A stretch of DNA of 5,681 nucleotides from JAVBKP01 sp031553975 (GTDB taxonomy: Bacteria > Bacillota > Clostridia > Peptostreptococcales > Anaerovoracaceae): the NCBI GenBank assembly GCA_031553975.1, contig JAVBKP010000140.1:1-5681 (forward strand), read 5' to 3'. Of this stretch, positions 1 through 5,681 are shown in pieces. The notes under the pieces were generated by a model. It ran no database searches, was not told where the DNA came from, and saw only the letters and a program-made list of their open reading frames with translations. How positions within the stretch are numbered: the stretch's first letter is position 1; each line of letters starts with the position of its first letter. The position numbers and the translations under genes were made by a program.

Positions 1-1435
1 GGTCTCCTACATTCATAGTGCCCCAAATCTCTTCGAGTTTTTTGCTTCTTTCTTCTCTTAGGTATTCCTTATGAGAAAAAACAGCTTTGTTTTTCTTTTG
101 GTTAACTTGGGTTACTTTAACAGGTAAAGTTTTGCCCATGAACTCGTCAACTGTCTCAACAAATTTATCAGATAGTTGTGATAATGGAATGAATCCAGAT
201 ACTTCTTTGTATACTGCAATTACTCCACCTTTAACGGCCTTAACCACTTTTGCATAAACAACAGTTTTATCGTCAATGGCAGCATTGATTTCGTCCCAAT
301 GCTCACCAGCTGCAAGCTTTTTCATAGAAAGTAGAATGTTTCCATGTCCGTCATCTGTCTTAATTACTTTTGCTTCAATAGCATCTCCGACTTTGAACTT
401 TGCGGTCAAGTCTTCGATTTCCTCAGAGGAAATTTCATCTTTCGGCAGAATTCCATCTTTCTTTCCGCCAAGGCTTACGACAGCTTCTCTAGCAGATACA
501 TGGATGATCTCTCCCTTTATTATTTCTCCGCGTCCGGGTAATTTTAATGATCTATCTATTTCATCCATAAATTGATGCATTAAGTTTTCTTCATTTTTTT
601 CAGTGAATTTGTCACTCATCTTAGCAATAACCTCCTTAATAATGTGTTCTGGTGTAGATGCACCAGCCACGATACCTATTTTACCATATCCTTCTATTAA
701 ATTCAATGACAAATCTTCCTTTGTTTCGACAAAATAGGTTCTGGCGCAAAATTTCTCTGCTATCTTAAATAACTTGTTTGTATTGGAGCTGTTCTTTCCG
801 CCAATAATAATCATGACATCAGATTTTTTAGCGGTTTCTTCACAGCTTTTTTGTCTTTGGTCAGTGGCAACGCAGATGGTTTTGTCGGGGGTGACTGTTT
901 CGTTGTTCTTCTTCAAAACTTCAACCACAGATTCCCATAGCTCTGATGTTATAGTGGTTTGTGCCACTACATATAGATTCTCACCACGTACCGCCTCTGC
1001 CTCTTCTTTGCTACCTACAATAATAGCTGTATCACCACACCAACCGTTAATTCCAATGACTTCTGGATGGTCTTTATCTCCTACTATAATGATTGCATAT
1101 CCATTGGCATATCCATCTTTGGCTTTCTGCTGAATGCGCTTTACATATGGACAGGTGGCATCTACAATTTGTAAATCCTTTGCCTCTGCTTGTTCATAAA
1201 AAATTTTGGGCACACCGTGTGCTCTTATTATAACCGTTTCTCCACAGTTTATTTCTTTTATATCTTTAGCAATGCTAAGACCTCGTTTTTCAAAATCATT
1301 GGTCATTTGCTCATTGTGAATGAGCGGACCGTAGCTGACTGCTTTTCCTTTTTTAGATAATGTTTCATTGGCCATATTCACAGCTTTTTTTACCCCAAAA
1401 CAAAATCCCGAATTTTTTGCTACTTCAATAATCAT
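1..1435 (-). CDS. ispH: IspH (HMBPP reductase) fused to ribosomal protein S1-type domains, 3' end outside the window
   Basis: The N-terminal ~280 residues are 4-hydroxy-3-methylbut-2-enyl diphosphate reductase, the last MEP-pathway enzyme, which makes IPP and DMAPP using a [4Fe-4S] cluster. Visible landmarks are the cluster cysteines C12 (GFCFGV), C95 (DATCP) and C188 (TICVAT), substrate residues H40, H73 and H123, the acid E125 (DHPEV), T160-T161, S216-S217-N218 (KNSSN) and S260 (GASTPE). All match the conserved set of E. coli IspH. A short linker leads to S1 RNA-binding repeats at about 302-374 and 386-459, and a third is beginning at the left edge. Reading is intact for 478 residues with no stop. 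The ATG at 1435-1433 is chosen because it places the first cysteine at residue 12, as in the family; a weak GAGAG ribosome binding site lies about 7 bases upstream. IspH alone is about 280-320 residues, so the extension is a true fusion of the kind known in Clostridia and Negativicutes. The gene is divergent from the SPOR gene. The role of the S1 part is not established. Confidence 0.96.
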   Translation of the reverse strand, partial: MIIEVAKNSGFCFGVKKAVNMANETLSKKGKAVSYGPLIHNEQMTNDFEKRGLSIAKDIKEINCGETVIIRAHGVPKIFYEQAEAKDLQIVDATCPYVKRIQQKAKDGYANGYAIIIVGDKDHPEVIGINGWCGDTAIIVGSKEEAEAVRGENLYVVAQTTITSELWESVVEVLKKNNETVTPDKTICVATDQRQKSCEETAKKSDVMIIIGGKNSSNTNKLFKIAEKFCARTYFVETKEDLSLNLIEGYGKIGIVAGASTPEHIIKEVIAKMSDKFTEKNEENLMHQFMDEIDRSLKLPGRGEIIKGEIIHVSAREAVVSLGGKKDGILPKDEISSEEIEDLTAKFKVGDAIEAKVIKTDDGHGNILLSMKKLAAGEHWDEINAAIDDKTVVYAKVVKAVKGGVIAVYKEVSGFIPLSQLSDKFVETVDEFMGKTLPVKVTQVNQKKNKAVFSHKEYLREERSKKLEEIWGTMNVGD

Positions 1436-1510
1436 ATACACACTCTCTTTTTCATATACTTAGGACATACTTAAATAAACCGTTTTTAACGTAACGTAAG
1501 GAGAATTAAC
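1436..1510. promoter_or_regulatory. Divergent intergenic region between ispH-S1 and the SPOR-domain gene
   Basis: This 75-base gap must carry, or lie close to, the start signals for two genes transcribed away from each other. On the plus strand TATACT (1455-1460) resembles a -10 box, but no good -35 sits at the right distance, so no promoter is assigned to either strand. Two short repeats are present: ATACTTA at 1456-1462 and again at 1467-1473, 11 bases apart, and a tandem TAACG at about 1487-1496. Whether these bind a regulator is unknown. Confidence 0.4.
1498..1503 (+). promoter_or_regulatory. Ribosome binding site of the SPOR-domain gene
   Basis: AAGGAG lies 7 bases before the ATG at 1511, a near-ideal Shine-Dalgarno sequence and spacing. 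It supports this ATG as the start. Confidence 0.85.
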
Positions 1511-2095
1511 ATGAACCCACCTATTAGACAAAATCGATCGAGGCGTTCTAACAGAGCCTCTGGAATGACTATTGCCTCCATACTATTCATCATCATGGCA
1601 TTGTCCATTGCTGCTGGTTATGGTGCTACAAAATATTTTATATATCCCTATCTTCTCAATCAAGGCTTAACGGAAGCAAAAAACACCCCGACTTCTGGTG
1701 GCGTCATTGTAGACAACAACGAAGTGCCCAATGGAAATAATACTACTATTAATAATACAACATCTGAGACTACAAATCCAGTGGTCAGTGAACAAATTGA
1801 TACCAAAGAGACGGAACCAACCCCAACCGTTGATACGGAAAAAACACCAAGCTCTGGCACAGGCACTGGTGGAATCACCACGTACTGTTTGCAGTTTGGC
1901 AACCTTTCGGATCAGGGTGCTGCTACTGCCCTGGTGAACAAACTAAAAGCTGCTGGTATTTCTAGCCGTATTGCAGAAGTAAACGGTCAATTTAAAGTAG
2001 TGGGCTCATCACATCCAAACAAAGACTCTGCCCGGGCTGCCATTGCCCCTGTGAAGCCTATTGTACCCGATGTTTTTGTCACAGTAGAACCGTAA
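1511..2095 (+). CDS. Membrane-anchored SPOR-domain protein
   Basis: This 194-residue protein has three parts. Residues 1-18 are short and Arg-rich (RQNRSRRSNR), typical of a cytoplasmic tail. Residues 19-40 form one hydrophobic membrane segment (from MTIASILFIIM), giving an N-in, C-out single-pass topology by the positive-inside rule. Residues about 50-122 are a low-complexity Asn/Thr/Pro/Ser linker. Residues about 124-191 match a SPOR domain: a YCLQFG first strand, an AATALVNKLKAAG helix, an FKVVGSS strand and a second AxxAIAPVK helix. SPOR domains bind glycan strands stripped of stem peptides and often bring proteins to division sites, so a cell-wall role outside the membrane is inferred; no catalytic domain is present. 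The start is well supported by AAGGAG. The next gene, rarA/mgsA, begins 46 bases after the stop on the same strand, so read-through is possible, although that gene seems to have its own promoter. The precise function is unknown. Confidence 0.88.
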   Translation: MNPPIRQNRSRRSNRASGMTIASILFIIMALSIAAGYGATKYFIYPYLLNQGLTEAKNTPTSGGVIVDNNEVPNGNNTTINNTTSETTNPVVSEQIDTKETEPTPTVDTEKTPSSGTGTGGITTYCLQFGNLSDQGAATALVNKLKAAGISSRIAEVNGQFKVVGSSHPNKDSARAAIAPVKPIVPDVFVTVEP

Positions 2096-2106
2096 TATGG
2101 TATAAT
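2076..2106 (+). promoter_or_regulatory. Probable SigA-type promoter with extended -10 for rarA/mgsA
   Basis: A perfect TATAAT lies at 2101-2106 and is preceded by TGG (2098-2100), making an extended -10 of the form TGnTATAAT. A TTGTCA at 2076-2081, five of six matches to TTGACA, sits 19 bases upstream inside the last codons of the SPOR gene. This spacing is slightly long but tolerable with an extended -10. Transcription would start near 2113, leaving a leader of about 29 bases before the ATG at 2142. This is inferred from sequence only. Confidence 0.65.
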
Positions 2107-2128
2107 GGACATTGAAAAAATTCACAGT

Positions 2129-2134
2129 AGGAGG
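2129..2134 (+). promoter_or_regulatory. Ribosome binding site that sets the rarA/mgsA start
   Basis: A full AGGAGG lies 7 bases before the ATG at 2142. The upstream in-frame TTG at 2112 has no comparable site and would fall at or before the predicted transcription start, so this motif decides in favour of 2142. Confidence 0.9.
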
Positions 2135-2141
2135 AAGTTTC

Positions 2142-3413
2142 ATGTCCGCACCACTATCTACACGATTGCGCCCACGCACTTTAGATGACTTTTGGGGTCA
2201 AAATCATTTTATGTACCAAGAGTCTCTTCTATATAATGCCATTAAGAATAGAACCTTTGAGTCCGCCATATTTCATGGCCCCTCTGGCACTGGTAAAACC
2301 ACCCTTGCTCGCATTGTGGCAAATGAAATGGACGCTGATTTTCATGAACTAAACGCCACTGTTACTGGTATAAAAGAGCTAAAAGATATTATTGAAAGTG
2401 CAAAAGTTAAGTTTTATGGATTGCAAAAGCAAACTACGTATGTATATATAGATGAGTTTCATCGCTGGAACAAGCTACAGCAGGATACTTTGTTGCAAGC
2501 ATTAGAAGAAGGTGTCATACGGTTCATTGGTAGCACAACAGAAAACCCCTACTTTGCCATCAACAACGCTGTTATCAGCCGTGTGCGGGCTGTGTATGAG
2601 TTCAAAAGGCATACGCCTGATGATTTAATAAAAATATTAGAAAGTGCCCTTTCTGATAAAGATCGAGGACTAGGCAAACTTTCTCTTACTTTTGACCAAG
2701 AGGCTCTCTTTATGCTAGCTGATTATTCTAATGGAGATGCTAGGCTAGCCCTTGATACCCTTGGGTTCATTGGCGACAATCTAAAAATCGGCGGTAAAAT
2801 CACACTAGATGTAGTGGCCGAAGCCATGCAAACCAAGACAAAATTTTATGATAAGAGTGAAGATAAATACAATCTGCTCTCCGCACTGCAAAAATCGCTT
2901 CGTGGTAGTGATCCAGATGCTGGCATTCACTATTTAGCACGCCTTATCGAAGGCGGCGCTGATGTTCAAATGATTGGCCGAAGGCTCATGGTCATTGCCA
3001 GCGAAGATGTGGGTCTCGCCTATCCACAGGCTATTTCTATTGTTACAAGCTGTGTACAGGCCTCTCTGATGGTGGGCTTTCCAGAAGCCCGGATTATATT
3101 ATCCCAAGCTGTGATTCTTTTGGCCTCTTGCCCAAAATCCAATGCCTGTATCATGGCTATTGAAAGTGCCACCGGGGACATCAATACTATGAACATCGAT
3201 GATGTCCCAGCCCATCTTATGGACGGACATTACTCTGGTGCCAAGAAGATGGGCCGCGCCCAGGGGTACAAGTACCCCCATGCGCACGGTGGCTACATCC
3301 AGCAGCAATACTTGCCAGATAATCTTTACCAAAAAGGTGTCCAGTATTATAAACCTACAGAAAATGGAAAAGAAGGTGCTTTTAAGAAATTTTTACAAAG
3401 TCTAAAGAAGTAA
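2142..3413 (+). CDS. rarA: RarA/MgsA-family AAA+ ATPase (replication-associated recombination protein A)
   Basis: This 423-residue protein belongs to the RarA/MgsA/WRNIP1 family, relatives of clamp-loader ATPases that act at stalled replication forks in the cytoplasm. The AAA+ core opens with the family's RLRPRTLDDF...GQ segment (8-20). It has Walker A GPSGTGKT (46-53), Walker B YVYIDE with D104-E105, a sensor-1 TTEN (132-135), and SRV with the likely arginine finger R147. The C-terminal tetramerisation part carries the signature DGHYSGAKKMG...GYKYPH and QQYLPDN (about 361-394). Length is close to the usual 420-450, and all key residues are present, so it should be active. The frame extends upstream to a TTG at 2112, adding 10 residues, but AGGAGG 7 bases before the ATG and the expected N-terminus (MSAPLSTRLRPRTL) favour 2142. 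A likely own promoter lies at 2076-2106 and a hairpin terminator follows at 3457-3502. MgsA is the Bacillus name; the fork-rescue role here is inferred from the family. Confidence 0.96.
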   Translation: MSAPLSTRLRPRTLDDFWGQNHFMYQESLLYNAIKNRTFESAIFHGPSGTGKTTLARIVANEMDADFHELNATVTGIKELKDIIESAKVKFYGLQKQTTYVYIDEFHRWNKLQQDTLLQALEEGVIRFIGSTTENPYFAINNAVISRVRAVYEFKRHTPDDLIKILESALSDKDRGLGKLSLTFDQEALFMLADYSNGDARLALDTLGFIGDNLKIGGKITLDVVAEAMQTKTKFYDKSEDKYNLLSALQKSLRGSDPDAGIHYLARLIEGGADVQMIGRRLMVIASEDVGLAYPQAISIVTSCVQASLMVGFPEARIILSQAVILLASCPKSNACIMAIESATGDINTMNIDDVPAHLMDGHYSGAKKMGRAQGYKYPHAHGGYIQQQYLPDNLYQKGVQYYKPTENGKEGAFKKFLQSLKK

Positions 3414-3456
3414 AGCAATGTTTAATCCATGGGGACAATGAAATACAATGTGACGC

Positions 3457-3502
3457 AACAAAACCCCTTTATCCTGTCCAACGGATAAAGGGGCTTTGTT
3501 TT
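3457..3502. terminator. Bidirectional intrinsic terminator between convergent rarA/mgsA and nrdJ
   Basis: An 11-bp perfect stem pairs CCCCTTTATCC (3464-3474) with GGATAAAGGGG (3483-3493) around an 8-base loop. After one mismatch the pairing continues for several more bases, AACAAA (3457-3462) with TTTGTT (3495-3500). The plus-strand side is followed by a T-rich tract (CTTTGTTTT), and read on the minus strand the stem is followed by TTTTGTT, so both genes can use it. It lies 43 bases after the rarA/mgsA stop and about 45 bases after the nrdJ stop. Confidence 0.9.
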
Positions 3503-3509
3503 GCAAATA

Positions 3510-3541
3510 ATGGTTAACAAAATATTTATTATGGTGAACAA
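3510..3541. repeat. Short imperfect direct repeat in the 3' flank of nrdJ
   Basis: ATGGTTAACAA (3510-3520) and ATGGTGAACAA (3531-3541) match at 10 of 11 positions and are spaced 21 bases start to start, about two helical turns. They lie between the terminator and the nrdJ stop codon. No known element is recognised, and chance similarity is possible. Confidence 0.35.
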
Positions 3542-3547
3542 CGCCTG

Positions 3548-5681
3548 TTACCTAACTGGGCACACGCCACCTTCACATCCATCGTTTCCAATATCGAATT
3601 CTACTTGTTCTCTTTCGTATTTGCTGATTAGGGATGGAATGAATGGACTCATGGCGGCTACTCGTTTGTTGTAGTCCTCTTTTGTGATTGATTCAAATGG
3701 CAACAAATCATAGAAATTGTCATCAAATGATAGGAATGACAAGGCCAATGTATCTTCCCAGTTATTCCATACCCACTCTTCCACATCGCTCCATTCATTA
3801 TCTCTTACATGTACTGTGATGGAACAGTTGTGGTCTACGTAGTTTTTCATGAACATCTTATAGATTTCTAGTTGCTCGATGGCACTCACATCGTTCTTTT
3901 TCTTCCCATTTGGCGCATGTACTGGGAACTCAACTACCTTCGTCACGCAATTGTCTTTATCTTGTCCTACTTCTGGGAATACTGGGTATCCAAGTTCTTC
4001 GCATACCTTAACAAGTGGATCATCACTGCTGATACGTATTCTTCTAACAAAGTACTCTGCATGAGAGAAATGAACGCCACTAGATACAACAGGAAGCAGA
4101 CTCAACGTCCCTTCTGGCTTGACTGTAGTCACTAGGAGTGGTGCCTCTTGGTTCAACTCTGCCGCGTATTCTTTTGCCGCACTTTGAGCCGATTCACGCA
4201 ACCTTTGTAATACTGATTCTTGCTCAGACATGCCCATATTGGTGGCATTGACCATATCCTGCCAACCTGTTAGTGAACATCCTAATAGCTTGTCCCTTTG
4301 CTGCACTTGATCCCACTCGTGTATTTCGAGCTCTGTACAAGTCATTCTATACCCAGCTCTTGCTGATAATCTTTGGGCATCTAACAGCCCTTTCATATCC
4401 AATTCGCCATCTTTTGCAAATGCCATGACGTTGATTGTGGTCAGATTGCACAGCCCTTTTGAATCAAGCAGGATTTCTGCACATGGGTTAACGCCTTTGA
4501 AGTTAGGTCTTCTCTTTAGTCCCGCTTCTTCATTGACCCACCCTGGCTCGCCAGAATATCTCATTTGATGCAAATGCCAGTTCAGCTGCTCTCTTGATGG
4601 TTTTCTTTGGTAAAAAATCGAGTTATTGCTCATTTGTCTATGGGATAGGTCAGTATCAATAATCCACTGGTCATCTACTTTTTTGTATAAATCTGATTTG
4701 GCTTTGATAGATTCTTCATCATCTTGGTCAAGAAGTACGATTTCAGCTGTCCGCCTCACACCGCCTACCACCACGTTTTCTCCGATAATATTGGCAATAT
4801 CTAGACACTCAATAGGCTTTAGCTTTATACGAGAATCTGCTGCACTGGCTCTAACAGAAGCTTTTTTTATAATCTTGTCGATTTTGACAAACATATTTTT
4901 CATGCTAGTATGTCCACTGGCAGTCCCACCAAAAGTCTTTAGTTTTTCCCCTTTTGGTCTTACGTGGTCGTAGTTAAGTATAATGGTATCTACTTTTCTA
5001 TACTCTGGGCTATACAAAATCTTTAATAAAAAGTCTAGAGACTGCACCCAGCCTTCTTTACTATCTCCTACAGATATTCTCACAGTGTCGTTCCTAAAAA
5101 ACTCCAATGTCGTACTATCTTGTCTTTCATTTTTTGCGGATGGTGTATACGCTTCATGAATAATCTCTACATTTGAACGAATCAAAGGAATTTTGTTCAC
5201 ATCAGATTTTAAAATTCTGACACCCACCCCAGAGCCTACCATCAACAGGTAGAATATATCTCTAAATGATGCAAAGCTGTCAATCACTTGGAATGAACAG
5301 TTGAAATTAGACATTGGATAGTGCTTGGATACGTCTGTATTCCCAACCCAAAAAGTACGGCCCGACAAAAACTGTTTTAGTTCAAACACATTGCGATACA
5401 GCTTTTCAGCTTCTTCTCTTGAGGTAGGTACAAGTCCACAGTTATACTCTACAGAGCGCTTCACTGTTTCCCACCAATATTCTCTTCTCTTCTCTTCAGG
5501 TAGCCATCTAGAGTACGTTCTATAGTAAACAAAGCTTCCCAGTTGATTCATTGGCGAAGGCAGATGTTTATATTTGCTTAGGAACTCTTCAGAAAGAACC
5601 TTGCCGCCTCCATCTCTACGTTTGCGCGCGTCTCGGGATTTGTCCCTTTCATATCGATATATGATATATCTTTTAGCAGCA
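3548..5681 (-). CDS. nrdJ: Adenosylcobalamin-dependent ribonucleoside-triphosphate reductase (class II), 5' end outside the window
   Basis: This enzyme reduces ribonucleoside triphosphates to dNTPs using a cobalamin-generated thiyl radical, without needing oxygen. It resembles the monomeric Lactobacillus leichmannii RTPR. Numbering from the internal Met at 5551, it has RTYSRW (11-16), NFNCSF with C85 (C119 in L. leichmannii), RPKGE...TFGGTASG (198-213), GGVRRTAE (263-270), and NPCAE with radical-site C357 and E359. C368 (GLCNL) follows 11 residues later, exactly as C408/C419. The tail is CEGGVCPVR with the re-reducing pair C659/C664 (C731/C736). The C85-C357 distance, 272 residues against 289, keeps room for the insertion that replaces a dimer partner in the monomeric enzyme. 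The frame has no stop upstream of 5551. It continues 43 residues to the right edge, and these begin with AAKRYIIYRYERDKSRD, which resembles the end of an ATP-cone. The true start is therefore outside, and 710 residues are visible. A cobalamin riboswitch or NrdR site, if present, would also lie beyond the edge. Confidence 0.96.
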   Translation of the reverse strand, partial: AAKRYIIYRYERDKSRDARKRRDGGGKVLSEEFLSKYKHLPSPMNQLGSFVYYRTYSRWLPEEKRREYWWETVKRSVEYNCGLVPTSREEAEKLYRNVFELKQFLSGRTFWVGNTDVSKHYPMSNFNCSFQVIDSFASFRDIFYLLMVGSGVGVRILKSDVNKIPLIRSNVEIIHEAYTPSAKNERQDSTTLEFFRNDTVRISVGDSKEGWVQSLDFLLKILYSPEYRKVDTIILNYDHVRPKGEKLKTFGGTASGHTSMKNMFVKIDKIIKKASVRASAADSRIKLKPIECLDIANIIGENVVVGGVRRTAEIVLLDQDDEESIKAKSDLYKKVDDQWIIDTDLSHRQMSNNSIFYQRKPSREQLNWHLHQMRYSGEPGWVNEEAGLKRRPNFKGVNPCAEILLDSKGLCNLTTINVMAFAKDGELDMKGLLDAQRLSARAGYRMTCTELEIHEWDQVQQRDKLLGCSLTGWQDMVNATNMGMSEQESVLQRLRESAQSAAKEYAAELNQEAPLLVTTVKPEGTLSLLPVVSSGVHFSHAEYFVRRIRISSDDPLVKVCEELGYPVFPEVGQDKDNCVTKVVEFPVHAPNGKKKNDVSAIEQLEIYKMFMKNYVDHNCSITVHVRDNEWSDVEEWVWNNWEDTLALSFLSFDDNFYDLLPFESITKEDYNKRVAAMSPFIPSLISKYEREQVEFDIGNDGCEGGVCPVR
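5622..5681 (-). other. Probable C-terminal end of an ATP-cone domain at the visible N-terminus of the reductase
   Basis: The first ~20 visible residues of the reductase (AAKRYIIYRY then ERDKSRDARK) fit the closing helix of the ATP-cone, where families commonly end in A-K-x-Y-I-x-Y-R followed by charged residues. ATP-cones bind ATP or dATP and turn overall reductase activity on or off. L. leichmannii RTPR lacks this domain and starts close to its RTYxRW motif. The rest of the cone is outside the window, so the call depends on a short segment. Confidence 0.6.

Noticed and set aside
276..1133. Plus-strand open frames of 99, 65 and 119 codons
   Set aside because: They lie entirely antisense to the ispH-S1 gene, whose family motifs are unmistakable; their translations show no domain and lack convincing ribosome binding sites.
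1660..1937. Minus-strand 80-codon and plus-strand 68-codon frames inside the SPOR gene
   Set aside because: They overlap the SPOR gene's linker and domain in other frames and have low-complexity translations; they are shadows.
3099..3405. Minus-strand 77-codon and plus-strand 68-codon frames in the end of rarA/mgsA
   Set aside because: They overlap the most conserved C-terminal signature of RarA/MgsA and have no features of their own.
3418..3441. A 7-codon ATG-to-stop frame just after rarA/mgsA
   Set aside because: It is too short, has no ribosome binding site, and lies between a stop codon and its terminator.
3872..5525. Plus-strand frames of 61 to 115 codons opposite nrdJ
   Set aside because: All are antisense to the reductase, which carries complete catalytic motifs along its length.
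5549..5551. ATG at 5551 as the start of the reductase
   Set aside because: The frame stays open to the window edge, the upstream residues look like protein (end of an ATP-cone), and no clear ribosome binding site precedes this ATG.
1..5681. A previously undescribed system, mobile element, CRISPR array, tRNA or riboswitch
   Set aside because: Both strands are almost fully occupied by four recognisable housekeeping genes, the two gaps are 75 and 134 bases, and no repeat array, transposase, tRNA fold or cobalamin riboswitch core was seen.

Overview
The window looks like ordinary core chromosome from a low-GC, probably anaerobic Gram-positive-lineage bacterium (Bacillota, Clostridia or Negativicutes). 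The main clue is an IspH reductase fused to ribosomal-protein-S1-type domains, an architecture known from those classes. A B12-dependent class II ribonucleotide reductase, strong AGGAGG-type ribosome binding sites and the overall base composition fit this. The sequence alone does not settle genus or species.

Layout: (1) Positions 1-1435, minus strand: the ispH-S1 fusion gene, complete at its start and cut by the left edge partway into its S1 repeats. (2) Positions 1436-1510: a short divergent intergenic region. (3) Positions 1511-2095, plus strand: a membrane-anchored SPOR-domain protein. (4) Positions 2142-3413, plus strand: an AAA+ ATPase of the RarA/MgsA family. It has its own probable extended -10 promoter just after the stop of the SPOR gene; the correct start is the ATG at 2142, not the in-frame TTG at 2112. 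(5) Positions 3414-3547: a convergent intergenic region with a strong hairpin that should terminate transcription from both sides. (6) Positions 3548-5681, minus strand: an adenosylcobalamin-dependent ribonucleoside-triphosphate reductase. Its frame stays open to the right edge, and the last residues visible there look like the end of an ATP-cone regulatory domain, so the real start lies outside the window.

The genes cover separate housekeeping jobs: isoprenoid precursor synthesis joined to RNA-binding domains, peptidoglycan or division-site binding, rescue of stalled replication forks, and dNTP supply. RarA/MgsA and the ribonucleotide reductase both serve DNA replication, but they are convergent and separated by a terminator, so they are not an operon. 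No mobile element, CRISPR array, tRNA, rRNA or defence system was seen. Nothing here amounts to a clearly new system. The points most worth following up are the ATP-cone on a monomer-type RTPR, the IspH-S1 fusion, and the corrected start and promoter of rarA/mgsA.
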